64,000 nucleotides of DNA from JACVRW01 sp034664085. Its GTDB lineage: Bacteria > Actinomycetota > Thermoleophilia > Solirubrobacterales > Thermoleophilaceae. The notes below the pieces were generated by a model. It did not search any database. It saw only the letters and a list, made by a program, of their open reading frames with translations, and was not told where the DNA came from. Position 1 is the stretch's first letter. The number at the start of each line of letters is the position of its first letter. Positions 33,695-42,307 of the stretch are shown here, in pieces. The stretch covers positions 1-64,000 of the forward strand of contig JAXDII010000095.1 in the NCBI GenBank assembly GCA_034664085.1, written 5' to 3'. A program made the position numbers and the translations under genes.

Positions 33695-35377
33695 CTAGCC
33701 TCGCTCGACCTTCACGCGCACGCGCAGCCGCGTGCGCTTCCCGCGGGTGTCGGTCATCGTGACCGGCACCACCACGGTGCGGGGGAGCTTGCCCTTGGTG
33801 CGCCGCAGGCCGCGCCAGACGATCTTGACGCGGCGGGCGCCCTTGCCGAGCTTGGGCCGGATCGCGCCGCGCGCCCGCTTCGTCTTCATGGCCTTGCCGT
33901 TCACGCGGATGCTCGGGGCGCTGCGTCCGGCGCGCAGGCGCTTGGGAAGCGCCACGCGCGCACGCTTGATGTCGGGGCCGACGCGGGCAGCCTGCAGCAC
34001 CGCGGCGAGGGTGAAGCGGTTGCGCTTCCTGGTCAGCCTGATGCTCGCGAGCGGGTCGCAGCCGGGCGTGGCGAGGTCCTGCCGGAACTCGCGCAGCTTG
34101 CCCGAGTGCGACGTCAGCTTCACCGCGATCGCCGTAGGCGTTCCCGGGGCGCAGAGGTTGTCCCTCAGCTGCACCGGCCCGAACTTCCCGCCGTCGAAGC
34201 GCAGGGTGAAGCTGCGCAGCGGCAGGTCCGGGTTCGTCGCAAAGATGTTGCGCAGGCCAGCGGCCGCCGTCTCGATCGTGGCGTCGATGCGCAGGTCCAC
34301 GGGGGGCGGCAGCACGACGATCAGGCCGGGCAGGGGAGAGGGCGTGTTCAGCGCCAGGTAGACGGGGCCGGACACCGGCTCGGCCTGGAGCGGCGAGTCG
34401 ATGATCGCCGTGCCCACGCGTGAGCTCTCGGGGCACGCCGTGGCGGCCGCCTGCGCCCGCGAGCAGGCTCGCGAGACCACGGCGAGGTTCGGCTGCAGCG
34501 AGCGCGGCAGGGTCACCTCGGCGCGATTCAGCGCCGCGTCCTCGGGGTCGAAGTTGAGCGTGGTCGACAGCGGCGGGAAGTCGCCCTTGCCGGTTGCGCC
34601 CGGGGCGCCGAGCGTGCCCTCGGCGGTCGGAGCGAACTCGAGCGCCTCGCAGCCGGTCGGCACGAACCCGTAGGCGCGCTCGGAGAAGGCCGCCGGCAGA
34701 TCGTAGGAGTTGATGCGCGTGAGCGAGTTGGCAGGGGCACACGACGTCGGCATGCGCATGAACGTCCCGCGGCTGGCCTCGCCGAGGAAGGTGAGGCGCA
34801 CGGCCGTGATCTGGATGTTGAGCCCGTCCTGCTCGCGCGGCTGGTCGGCGAACACCGATTCCAGACCGATGCCGTCCGCTCCTGGCCGCAGGTACACGGG
34901 CGACTCGAGGTAGACCGGCGGCAGCGACTGGGGCAGCGGCGGCGGCAGCTCGAACGGCTGCAGCTTGAGCCCGAGGCGGGCCGGCTCGGAGCCGAGCGGG
35001 CGCAGGTTGTAGACGGTCCCGTTGATGTGCTGGTCGGGCAGCGACAGCGCCGGTGGCGCGGGGTGGATCGTCGCGGTCACCTGCACGGTGCCGACCCTGG
35101 CGCTCGCCGGACAGCCGGCAGACGAGCGCAGCTGGTCGCGCGAGCACAGGGTGGCGCTCTGCGGATTGCCGAGCAGGCCGGGGGCGAGGCGAACGAACGT
35201 GTCCTTGACGTCGTCGGTGGCCGACGAGTAGGACATTCGCTGGAAGAGGGTCACGGACGGATGCGAGCCCGCCTGGAGGCTCGACGGCGTGACGGTGAAC
35301 TCCTCGAGCGTGACTGCCCCGAACGCGGACGCGGGCAGTGCGAGCAGCACGGCGAAAGCCAGTCCGAGGCGCCTCAC
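33695..35377 (-). CDS. Large secreted beta-rich protein of unknown function
   Basis: This 560-residue exported protein has a signal peptide (RRLGLAFAVLLALPASAFGA). The body repeats a pattern of beta strands and paired Cys segments (SRDQLRSSAGCPASARVGTV near 80, SRAQAAATACPESSRVGTA near 345). This suggests two copies of one roughly 260-residue module. The last 100 residues are strongly basic (KTKRARGAIRPKLGKGARR) and end in a beta domain. No enzyme motif is visible. GTG 35377 is preferred because TATCTT lies exactly 7 nt upstream; an in-frame TTG sits 12 nt earlier. Confidence 0.75.
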   Translation of the reverse strand: MRRLGLAFAVLLALPASAFGAVTLEEFTVTPSSLQAGSHPSVTLFQRMSYSSATDDVKDTFVRLAPGLLGNPQSATLCSRDQLRSSAGCPASARVGTVQVTATIHPAPPALSLPDQHINGTVYNLRPLGSEPARLGLKLQPFELPPPLPQSLPPVYLESPVYLRPGADGIGLESVFADQPREQDGLNIQITAVRLTFLGEASRGTFMRMPTSCAPANSLTRINSYDLPAAFSERAYGFVPTGCEALEFAPTAEGTLGAPGATGKGDFPPLSTTLNFDPEDAALNRAEVTLPRSLQPNLAVVSRACSRAQAAATACPESSRVGTAIIDSPLQAEPVSGPVYLALNTPSPLPGLIVVLPPPVDLRIDATIETAAAGLRNIFATNPDLPLRSFTLRFDGGKFGPVQLRDNLCAPGTPTAIAVKLTSHSGKLREFRQDLATPGCDPLASIRLTRKRNRFTLAAVLQAARVGPDIKRARVALPKRLRAGRSAPSIRVNGKAMKTKRARGAIRPKLGKGARRVKIVWRGLRRTKGKLPRTVVVPVTMTDTRGKRTRLRVRVKVERG

Positions 35378-35384
35378 GGCCGGC

Positions 35385-35390
35385 AAGATA
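35385..35390 (-). promoter_or_regulatory. -10 element of the secreted protein gene
   Basis: On the minus strand TATCTT ends 7 nt before GTG 35377. There is no Shine-Dalgarno sequence, which matches the other leaderless-type starts. Confidence 0.45.
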
Positions 35391-35423
35391 GATGGAAACG
35401 CGTTTCGGTGCTGCGCTGGTGCG

Positions 35424-37166
35424 TCAGGCGACCGACTGATTTGCCCAGTCGCGGTAGAGCCGGGCATAGGCGCCGCGCGCCTCGAGCAGTTCTTCATGCG
35501 TTCCCTGCTCGACGATTCGGGCCCGGTCCAAAACTACGATGCGCCCTGCTCCACGAATGGTCGATAGGCGGTGGGCGATGACCAGGGCTGTGCGGCCCGC
35601 CAGCAGGCGCCGCAGGCCGCGCTCGATTTGCGCCTCGGTGCGCACGTCCACGTTCGACGTCGCTTCGTCGAGGATCAGGATGCGCGGGTCCGCGGCGGCG
35701 GCGCGCGCGAAGGCCACCAGCTGCCGCTGTCCGGCGGAGAGCTGTCCGCCGCGCTCGCCGACCTCGGCGTCGTAGCCCTCCGGCAGCCGCTCGATGAACT
35801 CGTGCGCGCCGACGGCCTGTGCGGCCTCGCGCACGTCGTCGTCGGTGGCGTCGGGGCGGCCGAACGCGATGTTGTCGCGGATCGTGCCCGAGAACAGGAA
35901 GCCCTCCTGCGGCACGATGCCGAGCTGCGAGCGCAGCGAGTGCTCGGTCACGTCGCGCAGGTCGTGGCCGTCCACGCGCACGCTGCCGTGATCGGGGTCG
36001 TAGAAGCGGGCCACGAGCTTCGCCAGCGTCGACTTGCCCGCGCCGGTGGCGCCGACCAGTGCGACCGTCTGGCCCGGCGGGATGTGCAGGTCCACCTCGC
36101 ACAGCGCGGGCGCCTCGCCGCCGTACGAGAAGCTCACGTCGTCGAACTCGATCTCCCCGCGCACGCGCGGCAGCACGAGCGCGCCGGGCTTGTCGCCCAG
36201 GTCGGGCTCCTCGTCGAGCAGCTCGAAGATCTTGTCGAGCGCCGCCATGCCGGCCTGGTAGGTCGTGTAGAGCTGGGAGAGCGACTGGATCGGGTCGAAG
36301 AAGCTCTGGAGGTAGAAGACGAACGAGGCGAGGACGCCGATCGTCACGGCGCTGTCGCCGTCCAGCACCTGGTTGCCGCCGTAGAGCAGGATCGCGGCCG
36401 TGGCCACCGCCGACAGCAGCTCGACCGAGGGGAAGTAGGCGGCGTTCAGGTAGACCGTCTTCATGTTCACCGCGCGGTGCTCGTCGTTGAGCTCGGCGAA
36501 GCGCGTGCGGTGGCGGTGCTCCTGGCCGAAGGCGCGCACCACTCGCACCCCCGACAGCGTCTCCTGCAGGTAGGCCGTGACCGCGGCGATCTTCTCGCGG
36601 GTGAGCCGGTACGCGCCGCTGGAGGCCAGCCTGAAGGCGATGCTGCCGAGGAACAGCACCGGGAAGGTCAGGAACGTGACGAGCGCGAGGCTGGGGTCGA
36701 GCACGACCAGGATCGCCGCCGTGCCGATCAGGGTGAGCGTGGACGAGAACAGCGTCTGGATGCCCTCGGTCACGAGCTGGTCGAGCGCCTGCACGTCGTT
36801 GGTGATGCGCGAGATCAGCACGCCGGTCTTGTTGCGCGAGTAGAACCCGATCGACAGCCGCTGGAGGTGCTCGAACAGCTCGACGCGCAGGTCCTGGAGC
36901 GCGCGCTGGCCGACCCAGTTGATCAGGTAGGTCTGCACGTAGGTGGCGCCCCAGTTGATCAGCGCCGCGGCCACGAACGCGACCAGCACCTTCGTCAGGA
37001 CCCCGGTGTCCTGGCTGTGGATGCCCTCGTCGATCGCGACTCCGGCGAGGTACGGCGGCACCAGCGCGGCGCCGGTGGCGACCCAGAGCGCGGCCAGCAT
37101 CAGCAGCACGCGCCCGCGGTAGGGGCGCAGCAGGCTGATCAGGTGGCGCAGCCGGCGGTTCCTCAC
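35424..37166 (-). CDS. ABC exporter subunit with catalytic nucleotide site (membrane plus ATPase)
   Basis: This 580-residue half-transporter has six membrane helices (about residues 15-310), then an ATPase domain with Walker A GATGAGKST, Walker B LILDEATSNVD (catalytic Glu present) and switch His in VIAHRLS. The signature motif is LSAGQRQ instead of LSGGQ. The partner encoded upstream has the reverse pattern, so the two form a heterodimer with one active and one degenerate ATP site. Substrates of such type I exporters are drugs, lipids or peptides. The start overlaps the partner's stop by 4 bp. Confidence 0.93.
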   Translation of the reverse strand: MRNRRLRHLISLLRPYRGRVLLMLAALWVATGAALVPPYLAGVAIDEGIHSQDTGVLTKVLVAFVAAALINWGATYVQTYLINWVGQRALQDLRVELFEHLQRLSIGFYSRNKTGVLISRITNDVQALDQLVTEGIQTLFSSTLTLIGTAAILVVLDPSLALVTFLTFPVLFLGSIAFRLASSGAYRLTREKIAAVTAYLQETLSGVRVVRAFGQEHRHRTRFAELNDEHRAVNMKTVYLNAAYFPSVELLSAVATAAILLYGGNQVLDGDSAVTIGVLASFVFYLQSFFDPIQSLSQLYTTYQAGMAALDKIFELLDEEPDLGDKPGALVLPRVRGEIEFDDVSFSYGGEAPALCEVDLHIPPGQTVALVGATGAGKSTLAKLVARFYDPDHGSVRVDGHDLRDVTEHSLRSQLGIVPQEGFLFSGTIRDNIAFGRPDATDDDVREAAQAVGAHEFIERLPEGYDAEVGERGGQLSAGQRQLVAFARAAAADPRILILDEATSNVDVRTEAQIERGLRRLLAGRTALVIAHRLSTIRGAGRIVVLDRARIVEQGTHEELLEARGAYARLYRDWANQSVA

Positions 37167-38926
37167 AGCCCGGCCACCTCCCGCTCGGGATCCTCGCGCG
37201 TGAGGAACACCTGGTCGGGCAGGCCCTTCTCGGCGATCTCGCGATAGAGCGGCGACTCCTCGAGCAGCTCCTCGTGCGTGCCGCGAGCGGCGACCACCCC
37301 GTCCTCCAGCACGACGACCTCGTCGGCGAGCGCGATCGTGGACAGGCGGTGGGCGATCACGAACGTGGTGCGCCCCTCCATCACCTCTGCGAGCGCCGAC
37401 TTGATCTGGCTCTCGGTGGTGGCGTCCACGCTGGAGGTGGCGTCGTCGAGGATCAGGATGCGCGGCTCGGCCAGCAGGGCGCGGGCGATCGCGACGCGCT
37501 GGCGCTGGCCGCCCGACAGGGTCAGGCCGCGCTCGCCCACGAGCGTGTCCAGCCCGTCCGGCAGGTCCTCCAGCAGGCCGCCCAGGCCGGCGCGCACGGC
37601 CGCGGCCACGATGGCGTCGTCGCTGGCCTCGGGCCGCGCGTAGGCGATGTTCTCGCGCAGGGACGCGGAGAACAGGAAGGCATCGTCGGAGACCAGCGCC
37701 ACCTCGCGCCGCAGCGACGCCGGATCGACGTCGCGCACGTCGGCACCGTCGACCAGCACGGTGCCCGCGTCCACGTCGTAGAGGCGGGGGATCAGCATCA
37801 CCAGGCTGGTCTTGCCGGATCCGGTCGGCCCGACGAGCGCGACCGTGCGCCCGGGCTCGACCTCCAGGTCGACGTCGCGCAGGACCGGCTCGCCGCCCTC
37901 GTACGCGAAGCTCACGCCGCGCAGCTCGACCCGCCCCCCGCCAGCGGGGAGCGGGCGCGCGTCCGGCGCCGACGTCAGGCGCGGCTCGCGGTCGAGCAGC
38001 TCGAACACGCGCTGCCCGCTCGCCACGGCGCGCTGCGCCATCCCGAGCGCGATGCCGAGCATGCGCATGGGGGAGGTGAGCATCAGCACGTACCCGTAGA
38101 AGGCCACGAACTCGCCCTCGGTGAGCTGGCCGTCGATCACCTGCTTGCCGCCCACGAAGAGCAGCGCGGCCAGGCCGAGCTGGGGCAGGAAGCCGATGAA
38201 CGGCGAGTAGAACGCGCGCAGGCGTGTCGACACCATCGACTGCGTGAAGACGCGCCTGGTGGCGGCGTCGAAGCGGCGCAGCTGGCGCTCCTCCTGCGCG
38301 AACGCCTTGACCACCCGGACGCCGCCGATGTTCTCCTCGGCCTCGGCGGTCAGCTCGGCGATGCGCTGCTGCACCTCCTGGCTGGCGGGCCGGTTGCGGC
38401 GCCCGTAGCGGAAGGCGACCCAGATCACGAAGGGCACAGGCGCCAGCGCGACCAGCGCGAGCCGGGGGTCGAGCACGAGCATCACGGCCGCCGCGATCAG
38501 GATCGTGATCGCCGACTGCAGGATGAAGATCAGGCCGTAGCCGAGGAAGAAGCGCACCGCCTGCAGGTCGACGGTCGCGCGGGACATCAGCTGCCCGGTC
38601 TGCTGCGAGTCGAAGAAGCTCAGCTCGAGCGAGTGCAGGTGCTTGTACATGCGGTTGCGCAAGTCGTACTCGACGCCGAGCGACACCTTGCCGGCCACCA
38701 GCCGGCGCGACACGCTGAAGGCGAGCCGCAGCACCCCGGCTGCGACGACGGCGAGCGCCAGCGGCCAGAGGCTGCCCCCGCCGCCGCGGATCTCGTCGAC
38801 GGTGCGGCCGACGAGGTAGGGGATCAGCACGCCGGCGCCCATGGCGACGGCGGCGAGCGCAAAGGAGACGAGGACCTCGCCGCGGTACGGGCGCAGGAAC
38901 CCAAGCAGTCGCCAGAACATGCGCAT
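37163..38926 (-). CDS. ABC exporter subunit with degenerate Walker B (membrane plus ATPase)
   Basis: This 587-residue half-transporter is the first gene of the exporter pair. Six membrane helices (about 15-310) precede an ATPase with Walker A GPTGSGKTS, intact signature LSGGQRQRV and switch His, but Walker B reads LILDDATSSVD, with Asp in place of the catalytic Glu. Its signature would complete the active site of the partner, and its own Walker motifs would form the silent site. The ATG lies 9 nt behind TAAAGT. The divergent small gene at 38999 shares the upstream region. Confidence 0.93.
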   Translation of the reverse strand: MRMFWRLLGFLRPYRGEVLVSFALAAVAMGAGVLIPYLVGRTVDEIRGGGGSLWPLALAVVAAGVLRLAFSVSRRLVAGKVSLGVEYDLRNRMYKHLHSLELSFFDSQQTGQLMSRATVDLQAVRFFLGYGLIFILQSAITILIAAAVMLVLDPRLALVALAPVPFVIWVAFRYGRRNRPASQEVQQRIAELTAEAEENIGGVRVVKAFAQEERQLRRFDAATRRVFTQSMVSTRLRAFYSPFIGFLPQLGLAALLFVGGKQVIDGQLTEGEFVAFYGYVLMLTSPMRMLGIALGMAQRAVASGQRVFELLDREPRLTSAPDARPLPAGGGRVELRGVSFAYEGGEPVLRDVDLEVEPGRTVALVGPTGSGKTSLVMLIPRLYDVDAGTVLVDGADVRDVDPASLRREVALVSDDAFLFSASLRENIAYARPEASDDAIVAAAVRAGLGGLLEDLPDGLDTLVGERGLTLSGGQRQRVAIARALLAEPRILILDDATSSVDATTESQIKSALAEVMEGRTTFVIAHRLSTIALADEVVVLEDGVVAARGTHEELLEESPLYREIAEKGLPDQVFLTREDPEREVAGL

Positions 38927-38935
38927 GAGGCCTTT

Positions 38936-38941
38936 ACTTTA
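38936..38941 (-). promoter_or_regulatory. -10 element of the ABC exporter operon
   Basis: On the minus strand TAAAGT, part of an AAAGTAAAGTAAAG run, lies 9 nt before the ATG at 38926. The stretch is strikingly A/T-rich for this genome, which fits a promoter or operator. Confidence 0.45.
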
Positions 38942-38998
38942 CTTTGTGAAGCAAGGTCCTTGCAGGAGGCATCCGAGGCAGCGAGAACAGTTTCGCCA

Positions 38999-39202
38999 AT
39001 GGGCAACGCACAGGCATCGGCGATCTGTTTGAGCCAAGGCGAGCAGAGGGCGCTTGCCTCCTTCCTCGCCGGCCGCATGCCCGCGGGCCAGCTGCACGGC
39101 GAGCTGTGCCGCGCACGCGAGGCCGCACTGGCGAAGGCTGCGGCCCAGCCGGTCGCAGCCAGGCGCGCGCCCGTAGCGGCGCCGGCCCTTCAAACGGCCT
39201 AG
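38999..39202 (+). CDS. Possible small hypothetical protein
   Basis: This 67-residue frame is open between the exporter operon and tetR, where no other gene fits. The product would have a helical core (SQGEQRALASFLAGRMPAGQLHGEL) with an Ala/Pro-rich tail. The residue pattern looks protein-like rather than like an antisense shadow. However, no Shine-Dalgarno or TANNNT box precedes the ATG, and a TTG at 38960 would add 13 residues. No family was recognised. Confidence 0.4.
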   Translation: MGNAQASAICLSQGEQRALASFLAGRMPAGQLHGELCRAREAALAKAAAQPVAARRAPVAAPALQTA

Positions 39203-39204
39203 CG

Positions 39205-39768
39205 TCAGCCCGCTGAGCCGCAGATGCGGCGCACGATCGCTTCCATCTCGGTGTGGCTCGGAGGCGAGTCGGCGAGCAGCGTCATGATGATCAGGCCGTT
39301 GCAGGCCGCGACCATCGCCCGGGCGGTCGGCTCGTCGACGTAGCGGGTGAGGATGCCCACGAACTCGGCGTCCCATTGGATGCTGAACTGGCGCAGCGTC
39401 GGCCGGCGCAGGGCCGCGACGTACAGCTCGAACCCGACCATCCAGAGTCCGCGGTCCGGGCCCAGCGAGCGCAGGATCAGCTCCGCCATCGCGGACGCCA
39501 GGTCGGGCTTGGAGTCGACCGTCTCGCCCCACGCCTGCAGCTCGGCGATGTTCTCGGCGGCGGCCCGCTCGAGCGCCGCGGCGAGCAGGTCGTCGAGGTC
39601 GGCGAAGTGGTAGGTCGTCGAGCCGAGCGGGACGTCTGCCTTCGCGGCGACCGCGCGGTGCGTCAGCCCCTCCACGCCGCGCTCCGCGACGATCTCGATG
39701 GCGGCCGCAGCGATGCGGTCACGCCTGTGCGGATCGAAGCGGCGGCGACCGGTTCGAGCGGCGGCCAT
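39205..39768 (-). CDS. TetR-family transcriptional regulator
   Basis: This 187-residue protein has an N-terminal TetR helix-turn-helix (RDRIAAAAIEIVAERGVEGLTHRAVAAKADVPLGSTTYHF, residues about 17-55 in total). A helical ligand domain follows, similar to TetR members with the TetR_C_6-type fold. The gene lies 53 bp downstream of the dehydrogenase at 39822 on the same strand, as the tail of the catabolic operon. It is a candidate regulator of that operon, though the nearby exporter is an alternative target. Confidence 0.9.
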   Translation of the reverse strand: MAAARTGRRRFDPHRRDRIAAAAIEIVAERGVEGLTHRAVAAKADVPLGSTTYHFADLDDLLAAALERAAAENIAELQAWGETVDSKPDLASAMAELILRSLGPDRGLWMVGFELYVAALRRPTLRQFSIQWDAEFVGILTRYVDEPTARAMVAACNGLIIMTLLADSPPSHTEMEAIVRRICGSAG

Positions 39769-39821
39769 CAGGCTCTGCTCCGGCCACGGATGGCGGTCAT
39801 GTGCGCCAGGGCGCGCCTAAC

Positions 39822-41327
39822 CTACCGTGTCTCGGGGAAGCCGAGGTCGACCCGCGACGTGGCCGGGTCGGGCCAGCGCGACGTGACCACCTTGCCGCGC
39901 GTGTAGAACGCGAATCCCTCCCGGCCGTACACATGGGTGTCGCCGAACAGCGACGCCTTCCACCCGCCGAACGAGTAGTAGGCGACCGGCACCGGGATCG
40001 GGACGTTGATGCCGACCATGCCGACCTCCACCTCGTGCTGGAACTGGCGGGCGGCGCCGCCGTCGCGAGTGAAGATCGCCGTGCCGTTGCCGTACGGGTT
40101 GCCGTTGACGAGCCGGATCGCCTCCTCGTAGGTGTCGACGCGCGCGATGCCGAGGACGGGCCCGAAGATCTCGTCGTCGTAGGCCTTCGTGCCAGGCCGG
40201 ACGTCGTCGATCAGCGACGGCCCCAGGAAGAAGCCCTCCTCGGGCGCGTTGCGCCGGCCGTCGACGACCACGCGGGCGCCCTCGAGCGGGGCGTTCTCCA
40301 CATAGGACGCGACGCGGTCGCGGTGCTCGCGCGTGACGAGCGGCCCCATGTCCGAGGTCGGGTCCATCCCGTCGCCGATCTTGACGTCGGGGATGCGCCG
40401 CTCGATCGCCTCGATCAGCTCGTCCGCGGCGCCGCCGACGGCCACCACCTGCGAGATCGCCATGCAGCGCTCGCCGGCGGAGCCGTAGGCCGCGGAGACC
40501 GCCGCGTCGGCGGCCATCTCGATGTCGGCGTCGGGCAGGACGACCATGTGGTTCTTCGCGCCGCCGAGTGCCTGGCAGCGCTTGCCCTGCACGCACGCCG
40601 TCTCGTAGACGCAGCGGGCGATCGGCGTCGAGCCGACGAAGCTCACGGCGGCCACGTCTGGATGCTCCAGCAGCGCGTCGACCGCGACCTTGTCGCCGTG
40701 CACGACGTTGAACACGCCGTCCGGCACGCCCGCTTCCTTCAGCAGCTCGGCGGTGAACACCGAGGCCGACGGGTCCTTCTCCGACGGCTTCAGCACGAAC
40801 GTGTTCCCGCACGCGAGCGCCGGCGCCCACATCCACATCGGGACCATCACCGGGAAGTTGAACGGCGTGATGCCGGCGGCCACTCCCAGCGGCTGGCGGA
40901 TCGAGAAGACGTCGACCCCGGTGGACACCTGCTCGGAGAAGTCGCCCTTCAGGTTCTCGGCCAGGCCGCAGCAGAACTCGATCACCTCGAGGCCTCGCGC
41001 GACCTCGCCGCCCGCGTCCGAGAGCACCTTGCCGTGCTGGGCGGTCACGAGCCGCGCCAGCTCGTCGCGGTTGGCGTCGATCAGCTGCCGGATGCGGAAG
41101 AACAGCTCGGTGCGCTTGGACAGCGACAGCGCGCTCCAGGCGGGGAAGGCGGCCTTCGCGGCCTGCACGGCCGCGTCGACCTCCTCGGCCGCGGCCAGGT
41201 CGACGACGCCGGTTTGAAGGCCGGTCGCCGGGTTGTGGGTCGGGGCGGTGCGGCCGGTTCCGCCCTCGGCGGGCCGGCCTCCGATCCAGTGGCGGATGTG
41301 GTCGGTTGTCTGTGTCATATAGGTCAT
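39822..41327 (-). CDS. mmsA: CoA-acylating methylmalonate-semialdehyde dehydrogenase
   Basis: This 501-residue aldehyde dehydrogenase belongs to the MMSDH branch. It opens HWIGGRPAEG and contains GITPFNFPVMVPMWM, the NAD-binding FVGSTPIA, LGGAKNHMVVLPDAD, and the catalytic Cys in GSAGERCMAIS. It converts malonate or methylmalonate semialdehyde to acetyl- or propionyl-CoA. At the end of this operon it implies that the catabolic route yields a semialdehyde of this kind, as in valine, thymine, beta-alanine or inositol breakdown. The start overlaps the aldo/keto reductase stop by 4 bp. Confidence 0.95.
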   Translation of the reverse strand: MTYMTQTTDHIRHWIGGRPAEGGTGRTAPTHNPATGLQTGVVDLAAAEEVDAAVQAAKAAFPAWSALSLSKRTELFFRIRQLIDANRDELARLVTAQHGKVLSDAGGEVARGLEVIEFCCGLAENLKGDFSEQVSTGVDVFSIRQPLGVAAGITPFNFPVMVPMWMWAPALACGNTFVLKPSEKDPSASVFTAELLKEAGVPDGVFNVVHGDKVAVDALLEHPDVAAVSFVGSTPIARCVYETACVQGKRCQALGGAKNHMVVLPDADIEMAADAAVSAAYGSAGERCMAISQVVAVGGAADELIEAIERRIPDVKIGDGMDPTSDMGPLVTREHRDRVASYVENAPLEGARVVVDGRRNAPEEGFFLGPSLIDDVRPGTKAYDDEIFGPVLGIARVDTYEEAIRLVNGNPYGNGTAIFTRDGGAARQFQHEVEVGMVGINVPIPVPVAYYSFGGWKASLFGDTHVYGREGFAFYTRGKVVTSRWPDPATSRVDLGFPETR

Positions 41328-42301
41328 GCGCTGTGGTAGTCGCGCACCCAGCGGTGCGGCCGAAGCGCCTGGAGCTCGGCATCCGAGAGCGGGCCGGCGT
41401 CGATTGCGCGGGCGTTCGCCTCGACATTACGGAGCGAGCGCATGCCGGCGACGACCGTGGAGACGGCGGGATCGCTGATGCAGAAGCGCAGCGCCATCTC
41501 GGCCATGCGATCGGCCGGCACGTCGAGGTCGGACGCGATCGCGTCCACGCGGCCGGCCACGTCGCGCCTGCGGTCGCCGCGGAAGTAGTGGTTGCGGAAG
41601 TCGCCCTGCGGGAACTCGGTGTCGGGCCGGATCTTGCCCGTCAGCCCGCCCTCGTCGAAGGGGACGCGCGCGAGCACCCCGATGTCGTGCTCGCGCACGA
41701 CCGGGAACAGCTCGTCCTCGGGGTTCTGGTCGAAGACGTTGTAGACGACCTGCACGGTGTCGACCAGGCCGGTCTCGAGCAGGCGCACCCCGTTGGCCGG
41801 CTGGCCGTAGCTGACCGACACGCCGAGGAAGCGGATCTTGCCGTCGGACTTGAGGCGCTCGACGGCCTCGGGCCAGCCGCCCTGGCCGACCCAGTCGTCC
41901 GACCAGACGTGCAGCTGGAGGAGGTCGATCGCGTCCACGCCGAGGTTGCGCAGGCTCGCCTCCGCGGACGCGGTCACCCAGTCCGCCGGCAGCACCTCGT
42001 CCACGTGGACGCCCTCGGGTGGCGGCCACCCGCCGATCTTGGGCGGGACCTTGGTCGCAACGTGGACCGTCTCGGCGCTCGCCTTCAGCGCCTTGCCGAC
42101 GAGCCGCTCGCTGTGCCCGTCGCCGTATGCGAGCGCGGTGTCGACCAAGGTGACGCCGAGCTCGATCGCGCGTCCCAGCGAGATCAGCGCCTGGTCGTCG
42201 TCCCCGCCGCCCCAGTCGGCCTTGCCGATGCCCCAGGTCCCGTAGCTGAGCTCGGAGACCTCCAGGCCGGTTCTTCCCAGCACTCGATAGCGCACTTGCA
42301 C
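41324..42301 (-). CDS. Aldo/keto reductase
   Basis: This 325-residue (beta/alpha)8 NADPH-dependent oxidoreductase keeps the catalytic residues. They are Asp and Tyr in VDTALAYGDGHSE, Lys in VATKVPP and His in LLQLHVWSD. The C-terminal cofactor region has VSTVVAGMRS. It resembles the AKR branch that includes L-galactose/sugar dehydrogenases and general stress proteins. In this operon it probably oxidises or reduces an intermediate of the route. It is coupled to the next gene (ATGA) and lies 6 nt after the iron alcohol dehydrogenase. Confidence 0.92.
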   Translation of the reverse strand: MQVRYRVLGRTGLEVSELSYGTWGIGKADWGGGDDDQALISLGRAIELGVTLVDTALAYGDGHSERLVGKALKASAETVHVATKVPPKIGGWPPPEGVHVDEVLPADWVTASAEASLRNLGVDAIDLLQLHVWSDDWVGQGGWPEAVERLKSDGKIRFLGVSVSYGQPANGVRLLETGLVDTVQVVYNVFDQNPEDELFPVVREHDIGVLARVPFDEGGLTGKIRPDTEFPQGDFRNHYFRGDRRRDVAGRVDAIASDLDVPADRMAEMALRFCISDPAVSTVVAGMRSLRNVEANARAIDAGPLSDAELQALRPHRWVRDYHSA

Positions 42302-42307
42302 GTCCTC

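Noticed and set aside
38944..38950. Rex operator half-site TTGTGAA
   Set aside because: The inverted partner TTCACAA is missing at the required distance, so one half-site is likely chance.
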